NCBI GenBank assembly: GCA_016712355.1
Contig: JADJRF010000005.1
Span: 2,232,001-2,296,000 of the forward strand
Reading direction: 5' to 3'
Origin: Vampirovibrionales bacterium
Lineage (GTDB): Bacteria; Cyanobacteriota; Vampirovibrionia; Vampirovibrionales; Vampirovibrionaceae
DNA: 64,000 nucleotides
Each line of letters begins with the position of its first letter. Position 1 is the first letter of the stretch. The notes under the pieces were generated by a model. That model was not told the DNA's origin and did not search any database. It was given only the letters and a program-made list of their open reading frames with translations. The position numbers and the translations under genes were made by a program. This document shows positions 42,679 to 50,477 of this stretch, one piece after another.

Positions 42679-43980
42679 ATGCATAAAAGTGTTATTTCGA
42701 TGTTACTGGGCTCTCTTATCCTGCTCTTATGTATTGCAGGAGTGACATTCTGGAGTCAGTCGGAAGCGGGACGCGCAAAGGAGCAGCTCTATCGCTCGCT
42801 CACCATTCGCGAACAAATGACGTATTTGTTTTTTCTTGTGCTTGACATGGAATCAAATACCCGTGGATACGCCATTACGGGTAAAAAAAGCTTTCTGGAG
42901 CCGTTCGCCAACGCACGCTCTCAGGTGAGGTCCGTCAAAACAGGTTTGATGTCAATTGCCAAGGATAGAAGGGTGATCCAGCAATTACCGTCTCTGTTTA
43001 CGTTGATCGACCAAAAAATTACCCACATGGAGCGAATCATTGATCAACCCTCGCAGCAGGACGCTCGACTCATTGTGCTCACAGGCCAAGGACAGCTGCT
43101 ATCAGGGCAGATCCGCCAAAAGATCGACGCGCTGGGCGCTATCGAAACCAAGCTCCAGCGAGATGCCTTAACCGACAGCAAAAACGCAGACTGGTGGTCC
43201 CGCGCTTTAATGGGACTGGGGTTTCTCTTGGCGACTTCGCTTCAGCTCTGGGCGTTTTACCTGCTCAGCCGCGAAATTCATCAACGTCAGCAGATGAATG
43301 ATGATTTAGGCAAACTCAATAAAGAGCTGGAAGCCTTCAGTTACTCGGTTTCTCACGATTTACGCGCGCCCCTGCGCAGCATTTCTGGATTCAGTCAGGC
43401 GCTGCTGAGCCATAAAGCGTCACTGTTAGATGACGAGGCCCGTGAATTTCTGGATCGCATTATGGCCAACTCCCAGCGCATGGGCAGCCTGATTGACGAC
43501 TTACTGCAATTATCGCGACTCTCCCGCGCCGAACTCAACAAGCAGGAGATTAATCTCTCGCAGATGGCCCAAGCCATCGCCGCCGATTTGAAAACAACCC
43601 ACCCGGAACGTTCGGTCGAAATCGCCATTGCGCCCGATCTCACGGCCACGGCCGATAAAGCGCTGATATATGCGGTTCTTGAAAATCTCATCGGCAACGC
43701 GTGGAAATTCACTGCCAAGGCCAGCCACGCCCAGATCCGTGTCGGACAACGTCTTGAAGGCGATCGAAACGTCTTTTTCGTCCAGGATAACGGCGCCGGC
43801 TTCGATATGAAATACGCGCACAAGCTCTTCGGCGCGTTTCAGCGCCTGCATTCGGTTTCAGAGTTTGCCGGCAACGGGATTGGGCTGGCTACCGTCCAAC
43901 GGATTCTGCATCGCCACGGGGGATCCATCTGGTGCGAAGGCGAGCCCGGCAAAGGCGCTACGTTCTCGTTTACGTTATAA
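42679..43980 (+). CDS. Membrane-bound sensor histidine kinase with CHASE3 domain
   Basis: A 433-residue sensor kinase. TM1 is at about residues 6-24, then a periplasmic CHASE3 domain (EMSNTRGYAITGKKSFLEPF-like sequence at about 55-80), TM2 at about 175-195, then HisKA with H226 in SVSHDLRAPLRS, and a HATPase_c domain (ENLIGNAWKF, QDNGAGFD, FAGNGIGLATVQRI). The kinase core is of the Cph1/phytochrome-like type without a chromophore domain. CHASE3 ligands are unknown. The next two genes encode a response regulator and a hybrid REC-kinase in the same orientation, so all three likely form one phosphorelay. Confidence 0.93.
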   Translation: MHKSVISMLLGSLILLLCIAGVTFWSQSEAGRAKEQLYRSLTIREQMTYLFFLVLDMESNTRGYAITGKKSFLEPFANARSQVRSVKTGLMSIAKDRRVIQQLPSLFTLIDQKITHMERIIDQPSQQDARLIVLTGQGQLLSGQIRQKIDALGAIETKLQRDALTDSKNADWWSRALMGLGFLLATSLQLWAFYLLSREIHQRQQMNDDLGKLNKELEAFSYSVSHDLRAPLRSISGFSQALLSHKASLLDDEAREFLDRIMANSQRMGSLIDDLLQLSRLSRAELNKQEINLSQMAQAIAADLKTTHPERSVEIAIAPDLTATADKALIYAVLENLIGNAWKFTAKASHAQIRVGQRLEGDRNVFFVQDNGAGFDMKYAHKLFGAFQRLHSVSEFAGNGIGLATVQRILHRHGGSIWCEGEPGKGATFSFTL

Positions 43981-44017
43981 TGCCCGTACTGGGAACAATG
44001 CCATAAAGGAGCGCGTC

Positions 44018-44491
44018 ATGGAAAAACGAAGCACCATCCTCCTTGTTGAAGACAACCCGGATGACGAACGCTTAACGTTGATGGGCTTTCGCGAAAATAA
44101 CATTTTAAATCCCATTAAAGTCGCGCGCGATGGCGCCGAAGCCATCGACTTTATTAGCGGCCAGGGCGCATACGCCGACCGCGATCCGTCGACGCCTCCG
44201 CAACTGATTGTGCTGGATCTCAAGTTGCCCAAAGTCGACGGCATTGAGGTTCTGCGCTATATTCGCACGTCTCCCTTTACACAATTCACGCCGGTCGTCA
44301 TTCTGACGTCTTCGCGAGAAGAAAAAGATCTGGTGGAAAGCTATCGCCTCGGCGTCAACGCATATGTTCAAAAGCCGATTGATTTTCTGGAATTTACGCA
44401 GGCGGTTAAGCATCTGGGCATGTTCTGGCTGCTGTTAAACGAAATTCCGTACCAGTCTCAGGCCCAAGCACTCAGCCCCCTTCATGGCTAA
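44018..44491 (+). CDS. Stand-alone response regulator, Rcp1-like
   Basis: A 157-residue CheY-like receiver with no output domain. Acidic residues are in LLVEDNPDDERL, the phospho-acceptor is D67 in IVLDLKLPKVDG, the switch Thr/Ser is in VILTSSREEKDL, and the Lys is in YVQKPIDF. The extended loop (GQGAYADRDPSTPP) and the long C-terminus are typical of Rcp1-type regulators paired with cyanobacterial phytochromes. The frame is open back to 43865, but ATG 44018 has AAGGAG 6 nt upstream. It overlaps the next gene by 8 bp (44484-44491), so the two are coupled. Confidence 0.93.
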   Translation: MEKRSTILLVEDNPDDERLTLMGFRENNILNPIKVARDGAEAIDFISGQGAYADRDPSTPPQLIVLDLKLPKVDGIEVLRYIRTSPFTQFTPVVILTSSREEKDLVESYRLGVNAYVQKPIDFLEFTQAVKHLGMFWLLLNEIPYQSQAQALSPLHG

Positions 44492-45641
44492 CGCGCTGCG
44501 CGTCCTGCTGGTTGAAGACAACGAAAGCGACGCCCTTCTCATTCATAATCAACTCCGATACGACGCGCAGATCGAGCTCACCCGGTTTCATCGCATCGAA
44601 AATGCTGCTGAATTAGACCAGGCCCTGCAAAACGAGCCGTGGGATATTGTGCTGTCAGATTACAATTTGCCCAGCTTTAGCGGCCCTGACGCGCTGGCGC
44701 TGACCAAGCAGCATCACCCCCATCTTCCGTTTATTCTGGTGTCCGGCAAAATCGGCGAAGAAACCGCCGCCGCCGCCCTCAAGGCCGGAGCCAGCGACTA
44801 TCTGCTCAAAGACCGGCTCTCCAAACTATCGCGCGTCGTACTGCGCGAAATTGACGAGGCCGAACAACGCCGCTTATTAGCCCAGGCCCAGCAAGATTTA
44901 GCCAAAGCCAAGGAATTCGCCGAACAGGCCAATCGCCGTAAAAGCCAGGTGCTGGCGTTTGTCGCGCATGAGTTTAAAAACCCGCTGCACGCTATTCAGC
45001 TTTTTACGGATATTCTGAAATCTTCTTCGGCGCAAGGCGCTCTGAGCGACGGCCATCAACAGGCGATTCACAGCATTGAGCGCGCTCTTCATCAGCTTCA
45101 GGGCCTTGTCGGGGATATTCTGGATATCGCCGCGATTGAGGCGGGCAAAATCCGTTTGGCGATGCAGTCGGTGGCGCTCAATGAGGTTATTGAAGAAGCC
45201 CTCCTGATCGTCGGCGAGCAGGCCAGGCGGCGATCCATGACGCTCCATTTTTCGCCGCTGGCGTCACTGCCACGCATCACGGCCGATCCACAGCGCCTGC
45301 GGCAAGTGTTTATCAATCTGCTGAGCAACGCTATTAAATATTCGCCTGAGGGCGGCGCGGTCATGATCTCGCAAGATTGGGATGCGCCCGACGGCTACGT
45401 GCGGACGCATTTTCAGGATCAGGGCGCGGGTATCGACGAAGCGGCGCTGAAACAACTTTTTCAGGAATTCTATCGCGTCTACAGCACGCTGCATTCCCAG
45501 CAGGAAGGCGTCGGGCTGGGGCTGGCGCTCAGCAAAACGCTGGTTGAATTGCATCACGGGGAGATTCTGGTCAAGAGCGAGCCGGACAAGGGCTCGACCT
45601 TCAGCGTTCTGTTACCTGTTTGCCAGCCGTCGCCGGACTGA
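44484..45641 (+). CDS. Hybrid REC-histidine kinase
   Basis: A 385-residue cytosolic protein. An N-terminal receiver with D59 (IVLSDYNLPSFSG) and switch Lys (DYLLKDRL) comes first, then a coiled-coil linker (AQAQQDLAKAKEFAEQANRR), HisKA with H162 in FVAHEFKNPLHAIQ, and HATPase (NLLSNAIKYSPEGG, GAGIDEAALKQLF, EGVGLGLALSKTLV). The N-terminal receiver and lack of a membrane segment fit a kinase that receives phosphate from an upstream partner and passes it on. With the CHASE3 kinase and the Rcp1-like regulator just upstream, a multi-step phosphorelay is likely. The last residues (CQPSPD) are unremarkable. Confidence 0.92.
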   Translation: MANALRVLLVEDNESDALLIHNQLRYDAQIELTRFHRIENAAELDQALQNEPWDIVLSDYNLPSFSGPDALALTKQHHPHLPFILVSGKIGEETAAAALKAGASDYLLKDRLSKLSRVVLREIDEAEQRRLLAQAQQDLAKAKEFAEQANRRKSQVLAFVAHEFKNPLHAIQLFTDILKSSSAQGALSDGHQQAIHSIERALHQLQGLVGDILDIAAIEAGKIRLAMQSVALNEVIEEALLIVGEQARRRSMTLHFSPLASLPRITADPQRLRQVFINLLSNAIKYSPEGGAVMISQDWDAPDGYVRTHFQDQGAGIDEAALKQLFQEFYRVYSTLHSQQEGVGLGLALSKTLVELHHGEILVKSEPDKGSTFSVLLPVCQPSPD

Positions 45642-45657
45642 TCCCATTATAAGGCCG

Positions 45658-45690
45658 GCCTCTTGGGGGCCGTTCCCGCCCCCAAGAGGC
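45658..45690. terminator. Stem-loop between convergent genes, possible terminator
   Basis: A perfect 13-bp GC-rich stem, GCCTCTTGGGGGC (45658-45670) and GCCCCCAAGAGGC (45678-45690), with a 7-nt loop. No T-run follows in either direction, so it is not a textbook intrinsic terminator, but it sits 16 bp past the kinase stop and 41 bp from the mlaF stop and may block both transcripts. Confidence 0.55.
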
Positions 45691-45731
45691 TGACTTTATC
45701 ATGGGATCATACTCGACGGAGGGCCTCGCCA

Positions 45732-46499
45732 TTAATCGGCCAGCGGGCCTTCCAGTGACGCCTGAGAAAACTGACGGGCGTAAGGATTGTCACTGCTCAG
45801 CAACTCTTTCGGCGAGCCGCTCCATTGCACCACACCCTCGTGCAGCAGTAACACCCGGTCCGCCGTGCGCTGGATCGTCGAATGCTGGTGAGTGACGACC
45901 ACGCTGGCAGCGCCCAATTCGTCGCGCAGCTTTAAAATATAATCTTCAATCATTGTCGAAGCGATGGGATCCAGGCCTGCGGTCGGCTCGTCGTAGAGAA
46001 TAATACGCGGATTGCTCATAATGGCGCGCGCAAAACTGACGCGTTTTTTCATCCCGCCGGACAGCTCGCTGGGCAATTTATCCTCGATGCCTTCAAGCCC
46101 GACAAGCCGCAGTTTTTCTTCCGCCTGCGCGCGAATTTCGCGCGGTTTAAGCGTCGGGCGTTTTTTCTGGCGTTGATCCGGTTCTTCAAGGAGCGAGAAG
46201 GCCACGTTCTCAAATACATTGAGCGAATCAAACAGCGCCGAATACTGAAACACAAACGCCACATTGGGATCGCCCAGAATAATCTCGCCATCGTCCGGCG
46301 TTTCCAGCCCGCCAATGAGCTTGAGAAGCGTGCTTTTGCCGCAACCGCTCACGCCGATGATACAAACAACCTCGCCCTCGCTCACCTCCATGCTGATGTC
46401 GCGAATGACGGGATGCTCGCCATACGACTTGCTGACGTGTCGAACATCGATCAGCAAATCGTCAGAGGAGGGGGACAATTCGGGCGCGGTTTGAGCCAT
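45732..46499 (-). CDS. mlaF: ABC transporter ATPase, MlaF/Mce-type lipid transport
   Basis: A 255-residue ATPase that powers MlaE-type phospholipid movement between inner and outer membranes. Walker A GVSGCGKST, signature LSGGMKKR (the MKKR variant typical of MlaF), Walker B ILYDEPTAGLDP and H-loop TH are present. The frame opens at 46718, but ATG 46499 overlaps the permease stop in TAATG (46499-46501 region) and gives the correct length. The C-terminal SSDNPYARQFSQASLEGPLAD tail matches MlaF. The upstream gene encodes the permease partner. The substrate-binding MlaD is not adjacent. Confidence 0.92.
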   Translation of the reverse strand: MAQTAPELSPSSDDLLIDVRHVSKSYGEHPVIRDISMEVSEGEVVCIIGVSGCGKSTLLKLIGGLETPDDGEIILGDPNVAFVFQYSALFDSLNVFENVAFSLLEEPDQRQKKRPTLKPREIRAQAEEKLRLVGLEGIEDKLPSELSGGMKKRVSFARAIMSNPRIILYDEPTAGLDPIASTMIEDYILKLRDELGAASVVVTHQHSTIQRTADRVLLLHEGVVQWSGSPKELLSSDNPYARQFSQASLEGPLAD

Positions 46500-47320
46500 T
46501 ACAGGGCGCTCCCGTAAATCAGATACGTCAGAATATAATCGCACACGGCGACCGATAAGAAGGACCAGACCACGGCGCGGGTGGTCGCCACGCCCACGTC
46601 TTTTGCGCCACCGCGCGTATTCAGCCCAATACTGGTCGACAGAATCGCGATCAGAAAGCCGAAGACGCTTGATTTGATCAGCATCGCGCCCACGTCGCGA
46701 AACGACGTCTGACGCCACACTGAATCTAAATACGCCAGAAACTGAACGTCCGCCAGCCAGTAACTAATCACCATTCCGGCCAGAATACCGACGATGGCGG
46801 TCATCAGCGTCATCATCGGCGTCACGAGGATGCTCGCCAGAACGCGCGGCAAGGCGAGATAACGCGCCGGACTCATCTGCAACGTCCGCAAGGCGTCAAT
46901 CTGGCTTGTAATACGCATGGTCGACAGCTCTGCGGCAAAAGCCGAGCCCGCCATGGCCGTGATGGCCACCCCGGTCATAATCGGGGCCAACTCGCGCAGC
47001 ACCGCCAGCGAGACCAGCGCGCCCACGTATTCGCCCGCGCCCTGGCGCGCCATCTCTTGGGCCACCTGAAGCGCGATCACCATCGCAGAAAACGTCACCA
47101 GAATCATCGACACGCCCAGCGCGTCGACGCCCACAAACGCAGCCTGATCCATCGTATGACGCCAGCCAATACGCCCGCGCACCAGAAAACCGAACATCTG
47201 CCCGGCCAGAACCACGGTTTCGCCAATGGTCCTGAAAAAACTGACGCTGCCGCGCCCCACGCCGCTTAAGGCGCGACGCGTAAAGGGAAACCAGGGACGA
47301 CGAGAGTGAGAATCAGACAT
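46499..47320 (-). CDS. mlaE: ABC transporter permease, MlaE family
   Basis: A 273-residue inner-membrane permease with about five membrane helices and the MlaE core: the region around VVLAGQMFGFL, then ELAPIMTGVAITAMAGSAFAAEL, the conserved RITSQIDAL, and LDSVWRQTSFRDVGAMLIKSSVFGFLIA. With mlaF it builds the transporter; the shared 1-nt stop/start junction indicates tight coupling. Mce-family systems maintain outer-membrane lipid asymmetry in Gram-negatives and import lipids in thylakoid and chloroplast relatives. Direction of transport is not decided by sequence. Confidence 0.94.
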   Translation of the reverse strand: MSDSHSRRPWFPFTRRALSGVGRGSVSFFRTIGETVVLAGQMFGFLVRGRIGWRHTMDQAAFVGVDALGVSMILVTFSAMVIALQVAQEMARQGAGEYVGALVSLAVLRELAPIMTGVAITAMAGSAFAAELSTMRITSQIDALRTLQMSPARYLALPRVLASILVTPMMTLMTAIVGILAGMVISYWLADVQFLAYLDSVWRQTSFRDVGAMLIKSSVFGFLIAILSTSIGLNTRGGAKDVGVATTRAVVWSFLSVAVCDYILTYLIYGSAL

Positions 47321-47542
47321 TTTTCAGCAGAGCAGGGGCTTTAACAGCAACTTTCAAAGGCAAACAGGGACAGGCTGAACAGCGAACGCCGCCATGGCAA
47401 GACGCGCGCCGTTTCCCTTTCATCATATCATCGCCCAAAATACGCCCCGCCACGACCCTGCTCTGATGGCTACGTTTTGTAATGAGCATTGTAACGACGG
47501 CTAATCTTTCTTCTACCCGAGCGGATAGTACCCAAAAGCCCA

Positions 47543-47571
47543 TTTTCAAATCGGCCTCGCAATGGCATACT
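47543..47571 (+). promoter_or_regulatory. Candidate promoter for the 47.6 kb transcript
   Basis: TTTTCA (47543-47548) and CATACT (47566-47571) are spaced by 17 bp, with a TGG just before the -10 resembling an extended -10. Both boxes are imperfect. The predicted start (about 47579) coincides with the 5' edge of an 11-bp stem, which supports it. Confidence 0.4.
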
Positions 47572-47578
47572 CATAACT

Positions 47579-47812
47579 ACGGCGTCCCGGCTGAATGGGG
47601 TATATAGACAATGCCCGAAGCATTGACTGCGAGAAGCGGGACGCCGTGTCCATCTTCTTTACGAATTTCTGCAGACCTTCGATCAGACCCGACTTAAGGA
47701 TTTTTCGCCAGGCGACCGTGATAGGCGCATGGGCTGCATTTGTTAACAGCATTCACCTGCTAAGGGTTTACTGACAGCCATTCAACGGAGGGCCGGCTGT
47801 CAGTTTTGTTTT
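47579..47812 (+). ncRNA. Candidate structured ncRNA, about 235 nt
   Basis: The plus strand here has a promoter-like start, a long-range 11-bp stem pairing ACGGCGTCCCG (47579-47589) with CGGGACGCCGT (47637-47647), a nested hairpin CAATGC-CCGAA-GCATTG (47609-47625), and a strong terminator at 47770-47812. There is no ORF with a ribosome binding site, and the neighbours are both on the minus strand, so this transcript would be antisense to neither. It does not match 6S, tmRNA, RNase P, SRP or a riboswitch by eye. Ends are approximate. Confidence 0.5.
47770..47812 (+). terminator. Rho-independent terminator
   Basis: ACTGACAGCC (47770-47779) pairs with GGCTGTCAGT (47795-47804), 10 bp with a 15-nt loop, followed by TTTTGTTTT. 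Oriented plus while both neighbouring genes are minus, so it implies a plus-strand transcript in this gap. It lies 12 bp from the xer stop. Confidence 0.85.
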
Positions 47813-47824
47813 GAGAATTTTCCG

Positions 47825-48859
47825 TTACCCGGCGCAAGCGTCTCCCGACGGCTTGCTATCTGCCTGCTGCGCTCTGGGGTGCGCTCCCAGATAAGCGCGG
47901 CGCAGGCGCTCCGTGCTGACATGGGTATAGATCTGCGTGCTGCGGATGCTCGCATGCCCAAGCAGCTCCTGGACCACGCGTAAATCCACCCCATGATTCA
48001 GCAAATGGGTCGCAAACCCGTGGCGAAACATATGCGGATGAACCGCCTTGCCCAGGGACGCCGCCTCTGCCAGCGCATTCAGGATCCGGGCCACGCTGCG
48101 CGCGGTCATCCGTCCGCCCCGGCTGTTTTGAAAGACGGCTCGTTGTCGCGCATCGGGCCGCAGGGCAATGGTTTGACGCAGGGCAGACAACGCGCGGTCG
48201 CTGACAAATGCGACCCGTTCGTGTCCCCCTTTGCCCGTCACGCGCAGCTCAGCGTTTTCCCAGGCGATATCGTCGGTATTCAGCGACACGAGTTCGCTGA
48301 CGCGCAACCCTGACGAGAACAACGCATCGACAATAGCGCGCGCGCGAACGGCTTTCGCGTCATGCCCGGTGAGATGATGCCCGTCGTCATGGGATCCGTC
48401 AGCTTCAAACGGGTCGGCGGCGCGCAGTAAGCGATCGACTTCTTCCTCACTGAGAAAATCCGGCAAGCGCTTGAGCGTCTTGGGGCGACGGAATTGCAAC
48501 GGCAGCGTCGCGGCCTCTACGTAGTGCTCACGCGCCAGAAACTTGAAAAACGTCCGAACCGCCGACATGCGTCGCGCAACGCTGGTACGTGACAGCCCGC
48601 GATTGGCCAGCGCCCCCATATAGCGATTCGGCGTTTCGCGCAAGGCTTGGGCAAAGCCCGCCGGCGATATCAGCGACTGATCGCCCAGCGCCTCGCGCAA
48701 GGTCTGACGCAGCCATGGCAGAAAATCCTGCAAGTCGGCTTCGTAGGCGCGCAGCGTATGCGGCGATAAATTGCGGTTGAGGGCGATATAGGTCGTAAAG
48801 GCTTGCGCGCCCTCGTCAAATGGCGCCAGCGCGCTTTCCAGATCACCCTCTATCCGCAT
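47825..48859 (-). CDS. Tyrosine site-specific recombinase, XerC/XerD-like
   Basis: A 344-residue tyrosine recombinase that resolves chromosome dimers at dif. All catalytic residues are visible: R186 (SSGLRVSEL), K210 (TGKGGHERV), H276 and R279 (HMFRHGFATH), H302 (LLGHASIRS) and Y311 (TQIYTHV). The N-terminal SAM-like core-binding domain is intact (NLSPHTLRAYEADL). A short insert with His/Asp-rich sequence (GSHDDGHHLTGHD) at about 155-166 is unusual. A TATAAT sits just 6 nt before the ATG, so the mRNA may be nearly leaderless. Whether it is XerC or XerD cannot be told from one copy. Confidence 0.9.
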   Translation of the reverse strand: MRIEGDLESALAPFDEGAQAFTTYIALNRNLSPHTLRAYEADLQDFLPWLRQTLREALGDQSLISPAGFAQALRETPNRYMGALANRGLSRTSVARRMSAVRTFFKFLAREHYVEAATLPLQFRRPKTLKRLPDFLSEEEVDRLLRAADPFEADGSHDDGHHLTGHDAKAVRARAIVDALFSSGLRVSELVSLNTDDIAWENAELRVTGKGGHERVAFVSDRALSALRQTIALRPDARQRAVFQNSRGGRMTARSVARILNALAEAASLGKAVHPHMFRHGFATHLLNHGVDLRVVQELLGHASIRSTQIYTHVSTERLRRAYLGAHPRAQQADSKPSGDACAG

Positions 48860-48865
48860 CCCGCT

Positions 48866-48871
48866 ATTATA
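48866..48871 (-). promoter_or_regulatory. TATAAT -10 box immediately upstream of xer
   Basis: A perfect TATAAT on the minus strand ends 6 nt before the xer ATG at 48859. If used, transcription would begin at or next to the ATG and give a leaderless message. No good -35 is present 16-18 bp further upstream, so this may be coincidental. Confidence 0.3.
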
Positions 48872-48905
48872 ACGCCCGAACCCACAAGCCGACGCGGCTC
48901 AAGCC

Positions 48906-49436
48906 TTAAATTTCGAGCGCGCTTTGAATCATGCTCTTGGCCGACTGCAAGGCCGTGACATTGGCCTCATAAGCCCGCGTAGCGGAAATCATATCGACCA
49001 TTTCGCTGACCACATTGATGTTGGGCAGCTCGACGTAGCCTTGCGCGTCGGCGTCTGGGTGAGACGGGTCGAAGACTTTACGCATCGGCGTCCTGGAATC
49101 GTCAGTAATTGCGTCGACCTGCACCCCAACCCCGCCCGCCGGGCTGGCGGAAATACTGGCGCGCAGCATCGGCTTGCCGTCGGGACCGATGCTCATGCCA
49201 CTGGAGCCACTGGTCATTTCCAGCGCGCCGTCGCCGCGTCCGCCTTTGGAAGCGGCCGCAAACGATTGCGAAGCTTCATTGAGCAACGGCGCAAACACCA
49301 CGTTTTTGCGCCGATACGCGCCGATAGAGCCATCGGCCTTGCGCGTCGTGTTGACGTTGGCCAGATTACCCGCAATCACGTCGAGCCGCAGGCGCTGAGC
49401 GCTGAGAGCGGAGCCGGTAACGTCAAAAATATCCAT
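48906..49436 (-). CDS. flgC: Flagellar basal-body rod protein FlgC
   Basis: A 176-residue proximal rod protein. The N-terminal rod motif is SALSAQRLRLDVIAGNLANVNTT and the C-terminal helix is GYVELPNINVVSEMVDMISATRAYEANVTALQSAKSM. It is exported by the flagellar type III apparatus and builds the rod with FlgB, FlgF and FlgG. A central Gly/Ala/Ser-rich insert (AAASKGGRGDGALEMTSGSSG) makes it longer than most FlgC proteins. It follows flgB by 7 bp. No fliE follows; xer is 46 bp downstream instead. Confidence 0.95.
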   Translation of the reverse strand: MDIFDVTGSALSAQRLRLDVIAGNLANVNTTRKADGSIGAYRRKNVVFAPLLNEASQSFAAASKGGRGDGALEMTSGSSGMSIGPDGKPMLRASISASPAGGVGVQVDAITDDSRTPMRKVFDPSHPDADAQGYVELPNINVVSEMVDMISATRAYEANVTALQSAKSMIQSALEI

Positions 49437-49443
49437 CTATCGC

Positions 49444-49893
49444 CTAGCCCCCGTTGCTGATAACGGTTCGCGTACTGCGGAAAATCCGGCTCTGAAGGTT
49501 GCTCAGCGCCAGATAGCGCTCAGTATTACGCGCCAGACTGACCATTTCGCCTTCCACATCGACGCCGTTGCGGTCATTGCGGAACTGTTCGCCGTCTCGC
49601 TCGTTGAGCTGCGGCTGTACCTGCTGCAGCGACTCAGGCGCCGCATCCAGCGCGATATGGCTGGCTGAAGACGCGCGCATCGCCAGCGGGCGCGAATTAT
49701 CGGCCTGTTGCGAGCCGTCTGACTGTCGCGCTTCAATGGCCGAGCGCAATTGCGACTCAAACGACACTTCCCGCTTTTTATAGCCGGGCGTGTCGACGTT
49801 GGCCAGATTACTGGCAATGGCGGTATGCCGCAGCGCGAGCCCATCCAGCGATTTGCCCACGACGTCGCTCGTAAACGAGGACACCCAATCCAT
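49444..49893 (-). CDS. flgB: Flagellar basal-body rod protein FlgB
   Basis: A 149-residue proximal rod protein with the canonical LRHTAIASNLANVDTPGYKKREVSFE N-terminal motif and the C-terminal NDRNGVDVEGEMVSLARNTERYLALSNLQ. Start choice is unclear: GTG 49908, ATG 49902, ATG 49899 and ATG 49893 are in frame. ATG 49893 has GGGA at 8 nt and is preferred. Directly upstream of flgC. No other flagellar gene is in the window, so the flagellar genes are dispersed. Confidence 0.94.
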   Translation of the reverse strand: MDWVSSFTSDVVGKSLDGLALRHTAIASNLANVDTPGYKKREVSFESQLRSAIEARQSDGSQQADNSRPLAMRASSASHIALDAAPESLQQVQPQLNERDGEQFRNDRNGVDVEGEMVSLARNTERYLALSNLQSRIFRSTRTVISNGG

Positions 49894-50058
49894 CAACATC
49901 ATTCCCACGTCACGCGTACATCTGTATAGTGTTAGTCTAGGGCCGCTTGCGGGCGCTTTCCTCGTTCATCTGGAGGAGTTTGGCGGCTGGAGCGCTGCCA
50001 GGCTTTTGAAGATTTTGCCAGACGCGCATCGCGCGCCGAAACAGGAAACGTTCTTGCC

Positions 50059-50469
50059 ATGGACACGCTCACGCCGGATCAGCGTCGCCGAACCATGCGC
50101 CGGGTGCGCAGCCGCGACACCGGCCCCGAACGCCGCGTTCGTCGCGCCTTATGCGCCATGGGCGCACGCTATCGCCTCCACCGCCGGGATCTTCCCGGCG
50201 CGCCCGATATCGTATTCAGCGCGCAGCGCAAGGCGATTTTCGTCCACGGCTGCTTCTGGCACAGCCATACGTGCAAGGCGGGGCGCAACACGCCGCGTTC
50301 AAACCAGGATTACTGGGACGCCAAACTCGCCCGCAACCGCGCTCGTGACGCCGATCATCTCGCGCGCCTCCGGGCCGACGGATGGCGCGTCCTGATTCTG
50401 TGGGAATGCGAACTGAAGGATGCCGACGCATTGGCCCGCGCGCTGGCGGCATTTCTCGCCAAGGCTTAG
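50059..50469 (+). CDS. vsr: Very short patch repair (Vsr) endonuclease
   Basis: A 136-residue mismatch endonuclease that nicks 5' of T in T:G mismatches produced by deamination of 5-methylcytosine. Family motifs are RRTMRRVRSRDTGPE (E24), LPGAPDIVF (D50) and FVHGCFWHSHTC (H63, H68). It protects against mutation at sites made by a Dcm-type cytosine methyltransferase; a C5 methyltransferase gene occurs 10 kb away at 60105 rather than adjacent. It is the only plus-strand gene between flagellar and lpx genes. No neighbour seems to be in the same transcript. Confidence 0.93.
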   Translation: MDTLTPDQRRRTMRRVRSRDTGPERRVRRALCAMGARYRLHRRDLPGAPDIVFSAQRKAIFVHGCFWHSHTCKAGRNTPRSNQDYWDAKLARNRARDADHLARLRADGWRVLILWECELKDADALARALAAFLAKA

Positions 50470-50477
50470 CTTTGGAA

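Noticed and set aside
50059..50469. vsr as part of a restriction-modification island
   Set aside because: No methyltransferase, endonuclease or mobile element is adjacent.
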